Shown: positions 35,058 through 47,949 of the stretch, piece by piece
Layout of the letters: each line of letters begins with the position of its first letter
Numbering within the stretch: the first letter of the stretch is position 1
Assembly: GCF_000024205.1 (NCBI RefSeq)
Contig: NC_013216.1
Span: 62,001 to 126,000, forward strand
Reading direction: 5' to 3'
Source of the DNA: Desulfofarcimen acetoxidans DSM 771
GTDB taxonomy: Bacteria; Bacillota; Desulfotomaculia; Desulfotomaculales; Desulfofarciminaceae
Length of the DNA stretch: 64,000 nt
Made by a program: the position numbers and the translations under genes
The notes under the pieces: model-generated
Databases searched by the model: none
What the model saw: the letters and a program-made list of their open reading frames with translations, nothing else
What the model was told of the DNA's origin: nothing

Positions 35058-37118
35058 TTATATGACCGGTATAAATTCAACCAGCACGGTAGTTCCGTTA
35101 ATCCCGCTTTCGTATTTTATTGTCGCATTATGCCTGCCGGCTATGCTGTGGCACATAGACAGGCCAAGCCCGGTACCGTTTTCTTTGGTAGTAAAAAAGG
35201 GTGTACCTATCTTTTCCAATATATTAGGTTTGATTCCCTGTCCCTCATCCTTTATAGCCAGGACCACTTTATCGTTAGCCGTATAAGTTTTTATAGTTAT
35301 AGTTCCGCCTGGAAACATTGCTTCAATAGCATTAAGGACCAGGTTGAGGATGAGTTGATGGATTTCCTTTTTATCTAACAACAGTTCCGGGATGTCTTCT
35401 AATTCGAGCTTAATATTTTTATCCGAGATTATGGCTTCAGCCTGAATCAGAGGGGAGATATTTATTATTATCTGTTTTAAATTTTGCTTATGTAAATCCA
35501 ACGGCTTATTTCTCGCAAGTGAAAGAAATTCACTGATAATTGAATTTGCTCTATCCAGCTCCTCAATCATAAGATCATAGTATTCCATGTATTGGGCGTT
35601 TTTTTTGCTGCGCAGCATTTGCAGAAAACCGCGAACTGTTGTTAATGGATTCCTGATTTCGTGACCTATTCCGGCCGCTAATTCAGCTACTAAATTCAAT
35701 CTGGAGAAGCGATCCATTTCCCTTTCCATCTGTTTGCGCTCAGTAATATCTCTGGCTATGGATAATACCATTGATTTTCCCCTATATTCAAAAGCATGGG
35801 AACTTACTTCGACCGGTATTTTTTTGCCGTCCCTGGTTAAATGTATTCTTTCAAAAATTGCGTTTTTTTCTGACAGCAGTTTTTGCGAGATATCTTGATA
35901 GCTGTTCGATTCGCTATCCGGTCTCAAATCATAAGGCGTTAATTGCAGTAATTCTTCTCTGGAATAGCCTAATGTATGGCAGGCAATATCATTGACTTCC
36001 ATGAATTTGCTCATAATTCCTTGATTAATTATCTCATGTACAAAGATAGAATCATTTCCTTTGTTAAACAACATACGATATCTTGCTTCACTTTCCTGGA
36101 GGTTTTCTCCCAATCTTTTGTATTCCGTAATGTCGCTGGCGGCTATAAGAAAAAAATGTTCGCCGCTTACTTTTATGATTTCCGCTGAGAGAAGTACTTC
36201 AAGGATTTCACCTGATTTGGTGCGCAGCATAACTTCCTGGTTGCGTACTTTTTCATGCCTGTACAACCTGTTGATAATATTTTCGCGTTCCTCTGGGTTT
36301 AGCCAGATTTCTATTTCCAATAAAGTATGGCCTATAACCTCATCTCTTGTATGTCCTGTAATATCCAGAAAATACTCGTTGACATCAAGATAAGTGCTGT
36401 TAGATAATTTGGAAATACTCATCAAGCAGGGGCTGGCGTGGAAGGCTTTAAAAAATTTTTCTTCGGACAGGCTTAGTATATCTTCTGCTTGTTTTCGTTG
36501 AACTGCAATTGCATAAAGACCGGCTAATCTTTCGACAATTGCCAAATCCTGCTTTGTGTAATCACGTTCAGAGTTAGCCAGGGCTATTTGTCCAACCAGT
36601 AAGCCGTTTATTATTGCGGGTGCAGATAAAAAGCGGTTAATCTGTATGTGTCCCTCCGGTGTTCCTGAAGAATGTTCGTGTTGTAAGGGGGAATTAGTAT
36701 AAAGAGATTTGCGTGATTTCAATACATGCCCCCATAAACCGCCGAATTTTTTGAAAACAATATCCTTATTTTCTACCTGGCAAATAGCCCATATATCTTT
36801 GGTCATAGTATGGCAAACCAGATATCCTGTTGACTGTTCGATATAACCGACATAACCGAATTTGCTGCTTGTCAGTTGTTGCGCATGCCGCAATATAAGT
36901 GATGAGATATCTTCCACTGTGGCTGGGGACAAAAGTTTGGCGGATAATTCGGCCAGTGATTTATTAATTTCAATTGCCTTGTCCAAGTGACTTTTGATCT
37001 CACTTAGCTGTTCATGAAGTTTTTTCTGATTACTTATTTTATGTCTCAGTTCATTAAGCTCGTTCAGCAGCTGTTCTCTGGTTTTCTCTGAGTCATTTTC
37101 TTTTATAGCCGACATCAT
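35058..37118 (-). CDS. GAF-PAS-PAS sensor histidine kinase
   Basis: A 686-residue cytoplasmic kinase with no membrane segments. Order: coiled coil (residues 5-70), a GAF-like domain (about 80-225, FGYVGYIEQSTGYLVCHTMTKDIW), and two PAS domains (about 235-355 and 360-480, each ending near a DITE.K motif). The HisKA box has the phospho-acceptor in AGIGHEIRNPLTTVRGF. The ATPase domain has N-box LNAIEAMFPGG, G1 DEGQGI, F-box FFTTKENGTGLGL and G2. It most resembles soluble sporulation or energy-sensing kinases (KinA/AtoS type). No response regulator is adjacent, so its partner is elsewhere. GGGGGAT precedes the start. Confidence 0.92.
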   Translation of the reverse strand: MMSAIKENDSEKTREQLLNELNELRHKISNQKKLHEQLSEIKSHLDKAIEINKSLAELSAKLLSPATVEDISSLILRHAQQLTSSKFGYVGYIEQSTGYLVCHTMTKDIWAICQVENKDIVFKKFGGLWGHVLKSRKSLYTNSPLQHEHSSGTPEGHIQINRFLSAPAIINGLLVGQIALANSERDYTKQDLAIVERLAGLYAIAVQRKQAEDILSLSEEKFFKAFHASPCLMSISKLSNSTYLDVNEYFLDITGHTRDEVIGHTLLEIEIWLNPEERENIINRLYRHEKVRNQEVMLRTKSGEILEVLLSAEIIKVSGEHFFLIAASDITEYKRLGENLQESEARYRMLFNKGNDSIFVHEIINQGIMSKFMEVNDIACHTLGYSREELLQLTPYDLRPDSESNSYQDISQKLLSEKNAIFERIHLTRDGKKIPVEVSSHAFEYRGKSMVLSIARDITERKQMEREMDRFSRLNLVAELAAGIGHEIRNPLTTVRGFLQMLRSKKNAQYMEYYDLMIEELDRANSIISEFLSLARNKPLDLHKQNLKQIIINISPLIQAEAIISDKNIKLELEDIPELLLDKKEIHQLILNLVLNAIEAMFPGGTITIKTYTANDKVVLAIKDEGQGIKPNILEKIGTPFFTTKENGTGLGLSMCHSIAGRHNATIKYESGINGTTVLVEFIPVI

Positions 37119-37264
37119 GCAATCCCCCAAAAAGCAGGATAAAAATAACAATAATTGTCTTTTAAGCTGTACTGCATATTTCGTTAAAAAATAAATAATA
37201 CCTGCCGAAAAAGAAAAATTTTTTCATTATTTTTTTGTGACTAAAATTAATCAGCTAAAAACGC

Positions 37265-37293
37265 TTGCAATCATTTAAATTAAGATGTATAAT
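37265..37293 (+). promoter_or_regulatory. Promoter of tRNA-Ser and SRP RNA
   Basis: TTGCAA, a 17-nt spacer and a consensus TATAAT at 37288-37293, about 60 nt before the mature tRNA 5' end. It probably drives tRNA-Ser and ffs as one precursor. Confidence 0.7.
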
Positions 37294-37354
37294 AATTTAG
37301 TCGGCTATCGCCGCAATTAAAAATTAATAGTATACGTTAGGTAGTGCGCTTAGT

Positions 37355-37449
37355 GGAGAGATGGCTGAGTTGGATGAAGGCGCTCGCCTGGAAAGCGAGT
37401 AGGCGGCTTTAACCCCGTCTCGAGGGTTCGAATCCCTCTCTCTCCGCCA
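37355..37449 (+). tRNA. tRNA-Ser(GGA)
   Basis: A 95-nt class II tRNA with encoded CCA. The acceptor stem is GGAGAGA / TCTCTCC with G discriminator. The anticodon stem-loop CTCGC-CTGGAAA-GCGAG reads GGA, for UCC/UCU serine codons. A long variable arm follows (GGCGGCTTTAACCCCGTC), and the T loop is GGGTTCGAATCCC. The long variable arm is the serine hallmark. Confidence 0.97.
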
Positions 37450-37465
37450 TTTATTTTATAAATTT

Positions 37466-37733
37466 GTCGTGCTAGACGGGGAGGTAGCGGTGCCCTGTAC
37501 CCGCAATCCGCTGTAGCGGGGTTGAATGCCTGCCCCCGGGTGTAATTTGTGAGGCCAGGCTGTTGCAAGGGGTGTTGACGATTGGGTCTTACGCGACGGA
37601 GATTCTTGAACCGTGTCAGGTCCTGACGGAAGCAGCACTAAGAGAAGCCCTCCGGGTGCCGTGAGGTTGCCTGGTTCGAGCTACCTACAGCAGTAACGCT
37701 CGGAAGTTATTATCCAAAGGCGGGATGCACGAC
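37466..37733 (+). ncRNA. ffs: Signal recognition particle RNA, large bacterial (Bacillus) type
   Basis: About 268 nt, starting 16 bp after tRNA-Ser. Ends pair as GTCGTGC / GCACGAC. The 5' Alu-like domain is present (GCTAGACGGGGAGGTAGCGGTGCCC, split here as GACGGGGAGGTAGCGG and GTGCCCTGTACCCGC). The apical domain carries the SRP54-binding hallmark: GTCAGGTCCTGACGGAAGCA followed by GCACTAAG, with the GGAA tetraloop. This length with an Alu domain is typical of Firmicutes. Open frames on the opposite strand are shadows. Confidence 0.96.
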
Positions 37734-37771
37734 TTAAATTTTAGCTAAAAATCTATTTTAAAATATATGCT

Positions 37772-37801
37772 GAACCGTCAATGTTATTGAACGGTTCTTT
37801 T
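37772..37801 (+). terminator. Terminator of the tRNA-Ser/ffs transcript
   Basis: GAACCGTCAAT pairs with ATTGAACGGTTC (one bulged A), then TTTTTAT. It begins 38 bp past the SRP RNA 3' end. Confidence 0.85.
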
Positions 37802-37927
37802 TATGCTCTAGGAAATTATTCAATGTGTAGGAAAAGGAAATAATATTTTCTTAGCGAAGTTAATAAAGCTAAAGAATATTACAATTATTCATCATGCCGT
37901 GCATCATATGAGTTGGAGGTAGCGTAA

Positions 37928-39511
37928 ATGGCTTACCGTGCTTTGTACAGAGAATACCGGCCACAGTTATTTGCGGAAATAATGGGCCAAAGACATATTG
38001 TTGATACCCTGGAAAACGCGTTAAAAAACAACCGCATTGCACATGCTTATTTATTTTGCGGTCCCAGGGGCACCGGTAAAACCAGTACAGCCAAGATACT
38101 GGCTAAAGCTCTGAATTGTCATCAGATAAAAGGTGTGGAGCCTTGTAATAAGTGTAGTAGTTGCGTATCTGTTGCCCAGGGTTCTGCTATAGACGTTATT
38201 GAGATTGATGCTGCCTCCAACCGTGGGATTGATGAAATAAGGGATTTAAAAGAGAGAGTTAAGTTTGCTCCGACGGGCGGTAAATATAAGGTATATATTG
38301 TTGACGAGGTGCATATGTTGACGATTGAAGCCTTTAACGCGTTATTGAAAACCTTGGAAGAACCACCCGAGCATGTTATATTTGTTTTGGCAACTACGGA
38401 GCCGCATAAATTACCCCTAACCATTTTATCACGCTGTCAGAGATTTGATTTTAAAAGTATTGGCGCAGAGCCTATGACATCCAGGTTGAAGGATATTTTG
38501 CAGGATTTGCAGGTTAAAATCAGCCCTGCTGCTTTGGAATTGATAGTACAAGCGGCGGAAGGCGGTCTAAGAGATGCTCTAAGCATTCTGGATCAAATAA
38601 TAACTTTTAACAATACAGCTGAAATTTCTGAAGAAGATATACATAACCTGTTGGGTACGGTAAATGAAAGGGTTATTAATAGTTTGTTAGAGTATCTTTT
38701 ACGGGGGGATGCCGGCAGTTCACTGCAAGTTATTGCTGAAATTTTCCTGGAAGGCAAGGATTTAAAGATGTTTGTTAAAGGGTTTGCCTCCTGTGTTAGA
38801 GATTTGTTGCTCCAAAGCATTGAGCCAACTGCAATAAAAAACTTTTCTCGGACAGATCAAATTTATTCCGTTGAATATTTATTGGCTTTGTTGGACTGCT
38901 TAACGGAGCTGGAACCCAAAATGAAGTTCAGCTCCCAGCCAAGGGTAATCTTGGAGTTGGCACTGATTAAATTTATTTATAGCAGACGGGATCACCTGCT
39001 GCAAAGCATTAATACTAAAGAAAGCACTGAAATTCAAAATAATCAGGATATGAGAGTATCTTTACCGTCGGAAGTTAAATTGCCGGCAGATGATCAAGAA
39101 AAGTTGCTTGCAGAAAATACTGATAACAGCAAGCTTGTTAAAAGTTATGACTTGCCGGTTGCAGAGAAAAACGAGCAGAGGGACAATATATCTATAAATA
39201 GAGTTAAGAATTCCTGGAAGCTCGTTTTGGAAGAGATCAGGAAGGCCATGCCGGCTATCGCTGTACCCCTGTCAGACGGGTATCCGGTCAGAATAGAAAA
39301 TAATGTGCTTTCAATAGGTATTCGTAATGACTTTAACAGGCAAAGGTTAGATAGTAATCAAAAATGCAGGGACATAATTAAACAGACGATAAAATCAATT
39401 TTGGGATGGGAATGTCAATTTAAATTTATTGAAGTAAGCGAGTTGGCACAGGATATTCCTGAAACAGAGGATATAACTACCCAGAGCATTATCAATTTGT
39501 TTGAAGCATAA
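37928..39511 (+). CDS. dnaX: DNA polymerase III subunits gamma/tau
   Basis: Clamp-loader ATPase of the replisome, 527 residues. The N-terminal AAA+ domain has [15 protein letters not shown], Walker [14 protein letters not shown], the zinc module [20 protein letters not shown]-like VDEVHML, sensor [18 protein letters not shown], and domain III. The C-terminal 150 residues are a variable tau-type tail. The ATG follows TTGGAGG. dnaX-ybaB-recR is the usual Firmicutes order and is kept here. Confidence 0.96.
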   Translation: MAYRALYREYRPQLFAEIMGQRHIVDTLENALKNNRIAHAYLFCGPRGTGKTSTAKILAKALNCHQIKGVEPCNKCSSCVSVAQGSAIDVIEIDAASNRGIDEIRDLKERVKFAPTGGKYKVYIVDEVHMLTIEAFNALLKTLEEPPEHVIFVLATTEPHKLPLTILSRCQRFDFKSIGAEPMTSRLKDILQDLQVKISPAALELIVQAAEGGLRDALSILDQIITFNNTAEISEEDIHNLLGTVNERVINSLLEYLLRGDAGSSLQVIAEIFLEGKDLKMFVKGFASCVRDLLLQSIEPTAIKNFSRTDQIYSVEYLLALLDCLTELEPKMKFSSQPRVILELALIKFIYSRRDHLLQSINTKESTEIQNNQDMRVSLPSEVKLPADDQEKLLAENTDNSKLVKSYDLPVAEKNEQRDNISINRVKNSWKLVLEEIRKAMPAIAVPLSDGYPVRIENNVLSIGIRNDFNRQRLDSNQKCRDIIKQTIKSILGWECQFKFIEVSELAQDIPETEDITTQSIINLFEA

Positions 39512-39548
39512 CAAAAAAGATATATTAAATAAGGAGGTTTTTATTTTG

Positions 39549-39863
39549 ATGGGCGGTAATATGAATAAAATGATGAAGCAAGTTCAAAAAATGCAGGCTG
39601 ATATGTTAAAGATGCAGGAAGAACTGGCTAACCGGACTGTGGTCAGCACTGCCGGTGGTGGAGCAGTTAAGGTTACGGTAAATGGTAAGCAGGAAATCCT
39701 GGCAATTGAAATAAAACCGGAAGCGGTGGATCCTGAAGATGTTGAAATGCTGCAGGATTTAATCCTGGCTGCTGTTAACGAAGGAATTAAGAATTCTCAG
39801 GAAATGGTTAACAAGGAAATGGGTAAACTAACAGGCGGTTTGAATATTCCCGGCTTGTTTTAG
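39549..39863 (+). CDS. YbaB/EbfC family nucleoid-associated protein
   Basis: A 104-residue DNA-binding protein with the family pattern: N-terminal Met/Lys/Gln-rich helix ([22 protein letters not shown]), then [28 protein letters not shown] and a C-terminal helix. It binds duplex DNA as a dimer and is nearly always placed between dnaX and recR, as here. AAGGAGG at 39531 allows the ATG at 39549 or the TTG at 39546; the longer frame from 39501 is unlikely. Confidence 0.94.
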   Translation: MGGNMNKMMKQVQKMQADMLKMQEELANRTVVSTAGGGAVKVTVNGKQEILAIEIKPEAVDPEDVEMLQDLILAAVNEGIKNSQEMVNKEMGKLTGGLNIPGLF

Positions 39864-39874
39864 GAGGAATACTC

Positions 39875-40474
39875 TTGCTAAACCATTCCGGAGTGGTAAG
39901 TCGCCTGATAAATGAGTTTTCTTTATTGCCCGGGGTCGGTCCTAAAACTGCTCAGAGAATAGCTTTTTATCTTTTGAACGCACCGGAAGAGGTAGCCCAC
40001 CGGTTGGCTGAGGCAGTGAGGGAGGCCCGTGATAACATCAAATACTGCTCCGTATGCAGCAACTTAACGGACGTTGATCCTTGTCTTATTTGCAGCGACA
40101 ATAAGCGCAGCAAAAACATTATATGTATAGTTCAGGAACCTCGTGATGTCATAGCTATGGAAAAGAGCCGTGGCTTTAAAGGACTCTACCATGTTCTGCA
40201 CGGTGCTATCTCTCCGATGGACGGTATTGGGCCCGAAAATCTGAGGATCAAAGAGCTTTTGAGCAGATTGCATAAGGAAAAAGTCGGAGAATTGATTCTG
40301 GCCACCAACCCTAACGTGGAAGGGGATGCCACGGCTTTTTATTTGGCGCGATTAATTAAGCCTTTAGGCATTAAGGTAACCAGGATTGCTCATGGTTTAC
40401 CGGTAGGTGCTTGCTTGGAGTATGCCGACGGGGTAACTTTGACCAAAGCATTGGAAGGCAGGCAGGAGATTTAG
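39875..40474 (+). CDS. recR: Recombination protein RecR
   Basis: A 199-residue DNA-clamp protein for RecF-pathway repair. Helix-hairpin-helix [18 protein letters not shown], a four-cysteine zinc finger ([16 protein letters not shown]) and a Toprim domain ([32 protein letters not shown]) appear in that order. It begins at a TTG set by TAGGAGG, 11 bp after ybaB. Confidence 0.97.
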   Translation: MLNHSGVVSRLINEFSLLPGVGPKTAQRIAFYLLNAPEEVAHRLAEAVREARDNIKYCSVCSNLTDVDPCLICSDNKRSKNIICIVQEPRDVIAMEKSRGFKGLYHVLHGAISPMDGIGPENLRIKELLSRLHKEKVGELILATNPNVEGDATAFYLARLIKPLGIKVTRIAHGLPVGACLEYADGVTLTKALEGRQEI

Positions 40475-40576
40475 CTATTTTATCAGGCCCAGGATAATTT
40501 ACAGGCATAAATTCCAATTCAATCCATATAAATTTAGCAGAGTTATTATGCTGTTTTTATGGAGGTGCTTTATGAA

Positions 40577-40840
40577 TTGGAAAAGGAATTTATTTATTGG
40601 GGACTGCTGGGTTTTACCGGTATTTATCTTGTAAGCACTGTATTCTATAAACCGGTTAAATATCTGATGCGCATTTGTTTCTATTTTATTATAGGTGGTT
40701 TTTTATTGGTGCTTGTGAACTTCGCACTAAAGCATTTAGGACTGCAGCTTGCAATAAATCCGCTTACTATGCTGACAGCGGGTTTATTGCAATTGCCAGG
40801 GGTTATTTTATTGTTAATACTTAATTATCTTATCATGTAA
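40577..40840 (+). CDS. bofA: BofA-like pro-sigma-K processing inhibitor family
   Basis: An 87-residue integral membrane protein with two to three hydrophobic segments (YWGLLGFTGIYLVSTVF, ICFYFIIGGFLLVLVNF, GLLQLPGVILLLILNYLIM). Size, topology and the end LPGVILLL..L fit the BofA family, which in Bacillus controls SpoIVFB cleavage of pro-sigma-K in the mother cell. recR-bofA adjacency is conserved in Firmicutes. I use the TTG at 40577, since GGAGGTG covers 40561-40567; the ATG at 40559 would lie just before that site. Confidence 0.88.
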   Translation: MEKEFIYWGLLGFTGIYLVSTVFYKPVKYLMRICFYFIIGGFLLVLVNFALKHLGLQLAINPLTMLTAGLLQLPGVILLLILNYLIM

Positions 40841-40869
40841 ATGACCACATTGGTGGTCATTATTTTTCT
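40841..40869 (+). terminator. Terminator of the dnaX-bofA gene group
   Basis: ATGACCA / TGGTCAT stem directly after the bofA stop, followed by TATTTTTCTT. The nifJ promoter begins at its last base. Confidence 0.8.
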
Positions 40870-40908
40870 TGACGTTCATTTGTTTTTGTTTTATACTAAT
40901 ACGTATAA
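40869..40908 (+). promoter_or_regulatory. Strong promoter of nifJ copy 2 with overlapping palindrome
   Basis: TTGACG, 17-nt spacer, TATACT (40892-40897). TTATAC-TAATAC-GTATAA (40891-40908) overlaps the -10 and the start point and could be an operator. It implies a leader of about 200 nt before nifJ, in which I see no known riboswitch. Confidence 0.65.
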
Positions 40909-41079
40909 CTAATATTGGGAATAGAAGGGCAGATTTATAAAATAAAACTACATATGTGAGCATAATATATCGTAATAGGTTATCTTTATAACTTCTCAGA
41001 AATTATAGGATTTTTTAATTAAACCAGTGACAAAAAAATTATTATTAAACTTTTCGTACTAGTTAGCTAATTAAGTTAA

Positions 41080-44628
<3,549 letters not shown>

Positions 44629-44660
44629 TATTAAGGCCTGCGGTTAGCTTTTTCGGTAAG

Positions 44661-44692
44661 AAACCCCGCGCTCTATAATGGGTGCGGGGTTT
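44661..44692 (+). terminator. Terminator of nifJ copy 2
   Basis: AAACCCCGC / GCGGGGTTT, 9-bp perfect stem with a 14-nt loop, ending in TTTT. Confidence 0.85.
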
Positions 44693-44833
44693 TGCCGTTG
44701 TTCCGGAAAATTATGCTTGTTAAAAAAATATTATTTGGTCTATATTGGTTAATAGTGTGAATTAATGAGATGAGATAACCAGGCACTGACAGGTACCGGT
44801 GAGAATACATTAAACAGAAAAGGTGGTGGCACA

Positions 44834-45010
44834 ATGAAATGTATTTGTTGCAATAAGGAAAAAATCACCGGTTATAATGGTGTGATGATTAATAAAAAAT
44901 ACATATGTGAGGATTGTGAGAAGCAAATCAAAACTATCAAAATTGATGATCCAAAATATAATTTTTACATAAATGGCCTTAAAAAGATATGGTGCTGCGG
45001 GGAAGAATAA
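44834..45010 (+). CDS. gin: Gin/CsfB-type anti-sigma-G factor
   Basis: A 58-residue zinc protein too short for a standard ORF list. Two CxxC knuckles (CICC at residues 3-6 and CEDC at 25-28) frame a short beta segment, followed by DPKYNFYINGLKKIW. This is the Gin pattern; in Bacillus CsfB binds and inhibits sigma-G (and sigma-E) to time sporulation. The location supports it: csfB opens the same block (decarboxylase, tmk, holB, ricT, yabA) in Bacillus. AAAGGTGG precedes the ATG. Confidence 0.87.
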   Translation: MKCICCNKEKITGYNGVMINKKYICEDCEKQIKTIKIDDPKYNFYINGLKKIWCCGEE

Positions 45011-45231
45011 AAATCCGAAAATTTTTCTTTTCTTTTTTCGAGCCTGATACGCCTGTGAGTGAGCTCGATATCGGCCTTTATCTGGCGTAAGGTAGTAAGA
45101 TTAATTCTGTAGGACCGGGATATTTCCAGATCACTGTGTCCCCTTCTCCATGCCTGAATTAGTTTTGAGACATTGGTGCGATATTTTTTAGAGAGTTGTT
45201 TGATATTTATAAGGGTTTTTTCCCCGGTCAC
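44965..45231 (-). CDS. Small helix-turn-helix-like protein, hypothetical
   Basis: An 88-residue basic protein. The GTG at 45231 follows AAAGGAGC by 8 nt on the minus strand, which supports it as real. The N-terminal 60 residues look like a pair of short helix-turn-helix units (INIKQLSKKYRTNVSKLIQAW and SDLEISRSYRINLTTLRQIK) followed by a very basic helix. The C-terminal end overlaps the gin gene tail-to-tail by 46 bp. No family name known to me. A short version that stops in the gap is not possible in this frame. Confidence 0.65.
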   Translation of the reverse strand: MTGEKTLINIKQLSKKYRTNVSKLIQAWRRGHSDLEISRSYRINLTTLRQIKADIELTHRRIRLEKRKEKFSDFYSSPQHHIFLRPFM

Positions 45232-45385
45232 AGATTCAGCTCCTTTCGCTTGCCTTATATATATTTTTGCCTGTCGAAAGGACTAATATGATGTAAAAGT
45301 GTTGGCAGACTAACCTTTAAACGCCTTGGAAGCAGCACATGTATGTGGTAGAATAAATTATTTAAAATATTGGAGTTGTCAAACA

Positions 45386-46915
45386 TTGCTGGACCAAAAA
45401 AATGCACCGCTCTTTGATGCATTAGTCAGGCATGCTAAAGGGTCGGTAAATTTGCATATACCTGCTCACCGGCAGGGAAAGGCGGCGCCGGATATTCTGG
45501 TGCAGTTTGCGGGAAAGAATATTTTCAAAATTGATATGACAGAAATTCCTGGACTTGATGACTTACATAATCCTCAAGGTGTTATAGCAGACGCACAGGA
45601 ACTGGTTGCCGATTTATATGGTGCTGAGCGTTCTTTTTTTTTAATAAACGGGACTTCCTGCGGGCTTCAGGCTTTATTAATGTCGGTTTGCGGTCATTAT
45701 GACAAAGTAATCCTGCCGAGAAATATGCACAGGTCGGTAATGGCGGGACTAATTTTTAGCGGGGCTGATCCTGTTTTTATTATGCCGGAGATAATACCGG
45801 GGTTTAATTTTTCAGCCGGTTTTACAAAACAAAATTTAAAGAAGATTTTACATGAGCATTCCGGGGCAAAATCTATCATGGCGGTATACCCGGTTTTTTA
45901 CGGTGTGGGAGGCGATATTAAGTCCATTGCTGAGATTGCACATGAAGCTTGTTGTCCTCTTCTTGTTGATGAGGCACACGGAGCCCATCTGGCCTTTCAC
46001 CCCGAGCTGCCTGAGCAGGCTCTGGCACTGGGAGTTGACGCCTCGGTGCAGAGCACTCATAAGCTGGGAGGTTCCCTGACGCAGTCATCGGTATTACACT
46101 TGAAGGGAGGGTTCTTGGATTTCGAAAAGGTGGCTGACTCGCTGAGACTGGTGCAGTCAACCAGCCCTTCCTACGTGCTTATGGCATCTCTGGATACCGC
46201 TCGCCGGCAGCTCGCTCTGCATGGGCGGGAATTGTTGCAGCGCGCTCTTATGCTGTCAGCTCAAACCGGGAGTTTGCTGGATGAAATACCCTATATAAAG
46301 GTTTTAAGCGATAGACACCTCACAGCTCAGCAGGCAGGCTTTGATGGTGCTTCATCAAATGAAATTTCAACCCGTTTGCCGGGTGCGGAGGTATTTGACC
46401 CGACCCGCCTGGTTATAAATGTGGCCGAGAGTGGTCTGAGCGGGTATTATATAGCCAGGCTGCTGGCGGAGCGCTACAGTGTCTTTATTGAGATGGCAGA
46501 TGCCCTGAATTTAATCGTGCCGGTGACAATTGGAACAACAGAAGGGGATTGTCTGTGTTTAGTGCAGGCATTAAGAGACATTATGCAGAAAGAGTTGCCG
46601 CATAATATGGATAAGTGTGTCATAGTAAATTATCGAGCCGAAGGATTTTGTGCTGCACTGACGGAATTGCCTCAAAAAGCTATGACACCTAGGGAGGCCT
46701 GGTTTGCAAAAACCGAGACAACAGCCCTGGTAAAAGCAAAAAATAAAATAAGCGCTGAGTGGGTAGCGGTTTACCCGCCGGGCATACCTTTATTATGTCC
46801 GGGAGAAATAATCAGTACTGATATAATTGATTATTTGAGAAAAGTAAGAGAATTGGGTTTGCCGACACAGGGCCTGGCAGACAGCAGTTTGTCCACAGTT
46901 AAAACCGTCCTTTGA
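45386..46915 (+). CDS. PLP-dependent Orn/Lys/Arg decarboxylase-family protein
   Basis: A 509-residue fold-type I PLP enzyme of the group III decarboxylase family (YaaO/SpeA-like). NLHIPAHRQGK, the aspartate region LLVDEAHGAH and the Schiff-base lysine in STHKLGGSLTQSS are visible, plus the family C-terminal domain (AVYPPGIPLLCPGE). It lacks the N-terminal receiver-like wing of inducible decarboxylases. Substrate (arginine, lysine or ornithine) cannot be read from the sequence. The TTG at 45386 is 10 nt after GGAG; the frame from 45326 adds 20 unmatched residues. Same place as yaaO in Bacillus. Confidence 0.9.
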   Translation: MLDQKNAPLFDALVRHAKGSVNLHIPAHRQGKAAPDILVQFAGKNIFKIDMTEIPGLDDLHNPQGVIADAQELVADLYGAERSFFLINGTSCGLQALLMSVCGHYDKVILPRNMHRSVMAGLIFSGADPVFIMPEIIPGFNFSAGFTKQNLKKILHEHSGAKSIMAVYPVFYGVGGDIKSIAEIAHEACCPLLVDEAHGAHLAFHPELPEQALALGVDASVQSTHKLGGSLTQSSVLHLKGGFLDFEKVADSLRLVQSTSPSYVLMASLDTARRQLALHGRELLQRALMLSAQTGSLLDEIPYIKVLSDRHLTAQQAGFDGASSNEISTRLPGAEVFDPTRLVINVAESGLSGYYIARLLAERYSVFIEMADALNLIVPVTIGTTEGDCLCLVQALRDIMQKELPHNMDKCVIVNYRAEGFCAALTELPQKAMTPREAWFAKTETTALVKAKNKISAEWVAVYPPGIPLLCPGEIISTDIIDYLRKVRELGLPTQGLADSSLSTVKTVL

Positions 46916-47027
46916 TAGACGCCGGTATCTGAAAAATTGATACAGTATTATTAAGGTATTAGTTACTTTAAATGGATATTGAAATTGGATTAATAATCGA
47001 CCAATAATAATGATTGGAAGGAAGCAT

Positions 47028-47729
47028 ATGCGCGGGGTTTTTATTGTTTTTGAAGGGATAGACGGTTCCGGTAAAACAACACAGATTAATATTTTATATA
47101 AAAATTTGCTTCAGCATAATAGAATTAAAAACCAACCGGCAGGTTCTGAATATGTACTATTGACCAGGGAACCCGGAGGCACTGCTACCAGTGAGTTAAT
47201 CAGGAACATATTGTTGAATCCTGCCAATGACAAGCTGTGTGCCAGAACTGAAGCACTTTTGTATGCTGCGGCCAGAGCACAGCATGTGGAGGAAAGGATT
47301 AGGCCCGCTTTATCCAGTGGCAAAATAGTTATATGTGACCGTTTTATTGACTCTTCACTGGCTTACCAGGGGTACGGGCGGGGACAGGACCTGAGCTTTT
47401 TGCATAATCTTAATCAACTGGCTGCAGGTGGGTTAAAGCCGGATTTAACGATATTATTGGATCTGCCAGTGGGCGCAGCTTTAAAACGCTTGAACAACCG
47501 CCAGGTTAGCGGTATAGAAAAGGATCGCTTGGAGAGTGAAGCTGTTTCTTTTTACGAAAGAGTGAGAGAAGGCTATTTAAAAATTGCAGGTACCGGTATA
47601 GATAATAACAGTGCCGGAAGCGGCGGTTATCTTGTTGTAAATGCAGATCAAGAGTTAAATAAAGTAAGTGACCGGATTATAGACGGTGTGGGTAACTGCC
47701 TTCCAAAGCTAGCGGTACAGTTTAGATAA
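47028..47729 (+). CDS. tmk: Thymidylate kinase
   Basis: A 233-residue kinase that makes dTDP from dTMP. P-loop FEGIDGSGKTTQI, TREPGGT, the DRX motif CDRFIDSSLAYQGYG and the LID region RQVSGIEKDRLES are present. I prefer the ATG at 47028, close behind GGAAGGAAG. The LID follows the non-E. coli pattern, as in other Firmicutes. Confidence 0.95.
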   Translation: MRGVFIVFEGIDGSGKTTQINILYKNLLQHNRIKNQPAGSEYVLLTREPGGTATSELIRNILLNPANDKLCARTEALLYAAARAQHVEERIRPALSSGKIVICDRFIDSSLAYQGYGRGQDLSFLHNLNQLAAGGLKPDLTILLDLPVGAALKRLNNRQVSGIEKDRLESEAVSFYERVREGYLKIAGTGIDNNSAGSGGYLVVNADQELNKVSDRIIDGVGNCLPKLAVQFR

Positions 47730-47949
47730 AATCAATACTGTATGAAAATTCTTTTTTGTAAGGTATAATAATAAAATAAGGTCAGAAACTCTGCTTAAAT
47801 AATCCAAAGCTATTGTATATATAAAAGATTAAACCGGTGCGACCTTTGGGTAAAATATGACAGGAGGCTGGTATTTGTTATTGTCGGCGTCTCAGGATAT
47901 AAAAACATTGCATTTGCTTGATAACTGTTACCCTAAAAGGAGTTTTTCC

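Noticed and set aside
21839-37344. GTATACGTTAGGTA occurs at about 21839 and again at about 37331
   Set aside because: A shared 14-mer is expected by chance several times in 64 kb of AT-rich DNA; flanks do not match.
37350-37638. Two minus-strand frames of 60-72 codons
   Set aside because: They lie across tRNA-Ser and SRP RNA on the opposite strand and have no ribosome sites.
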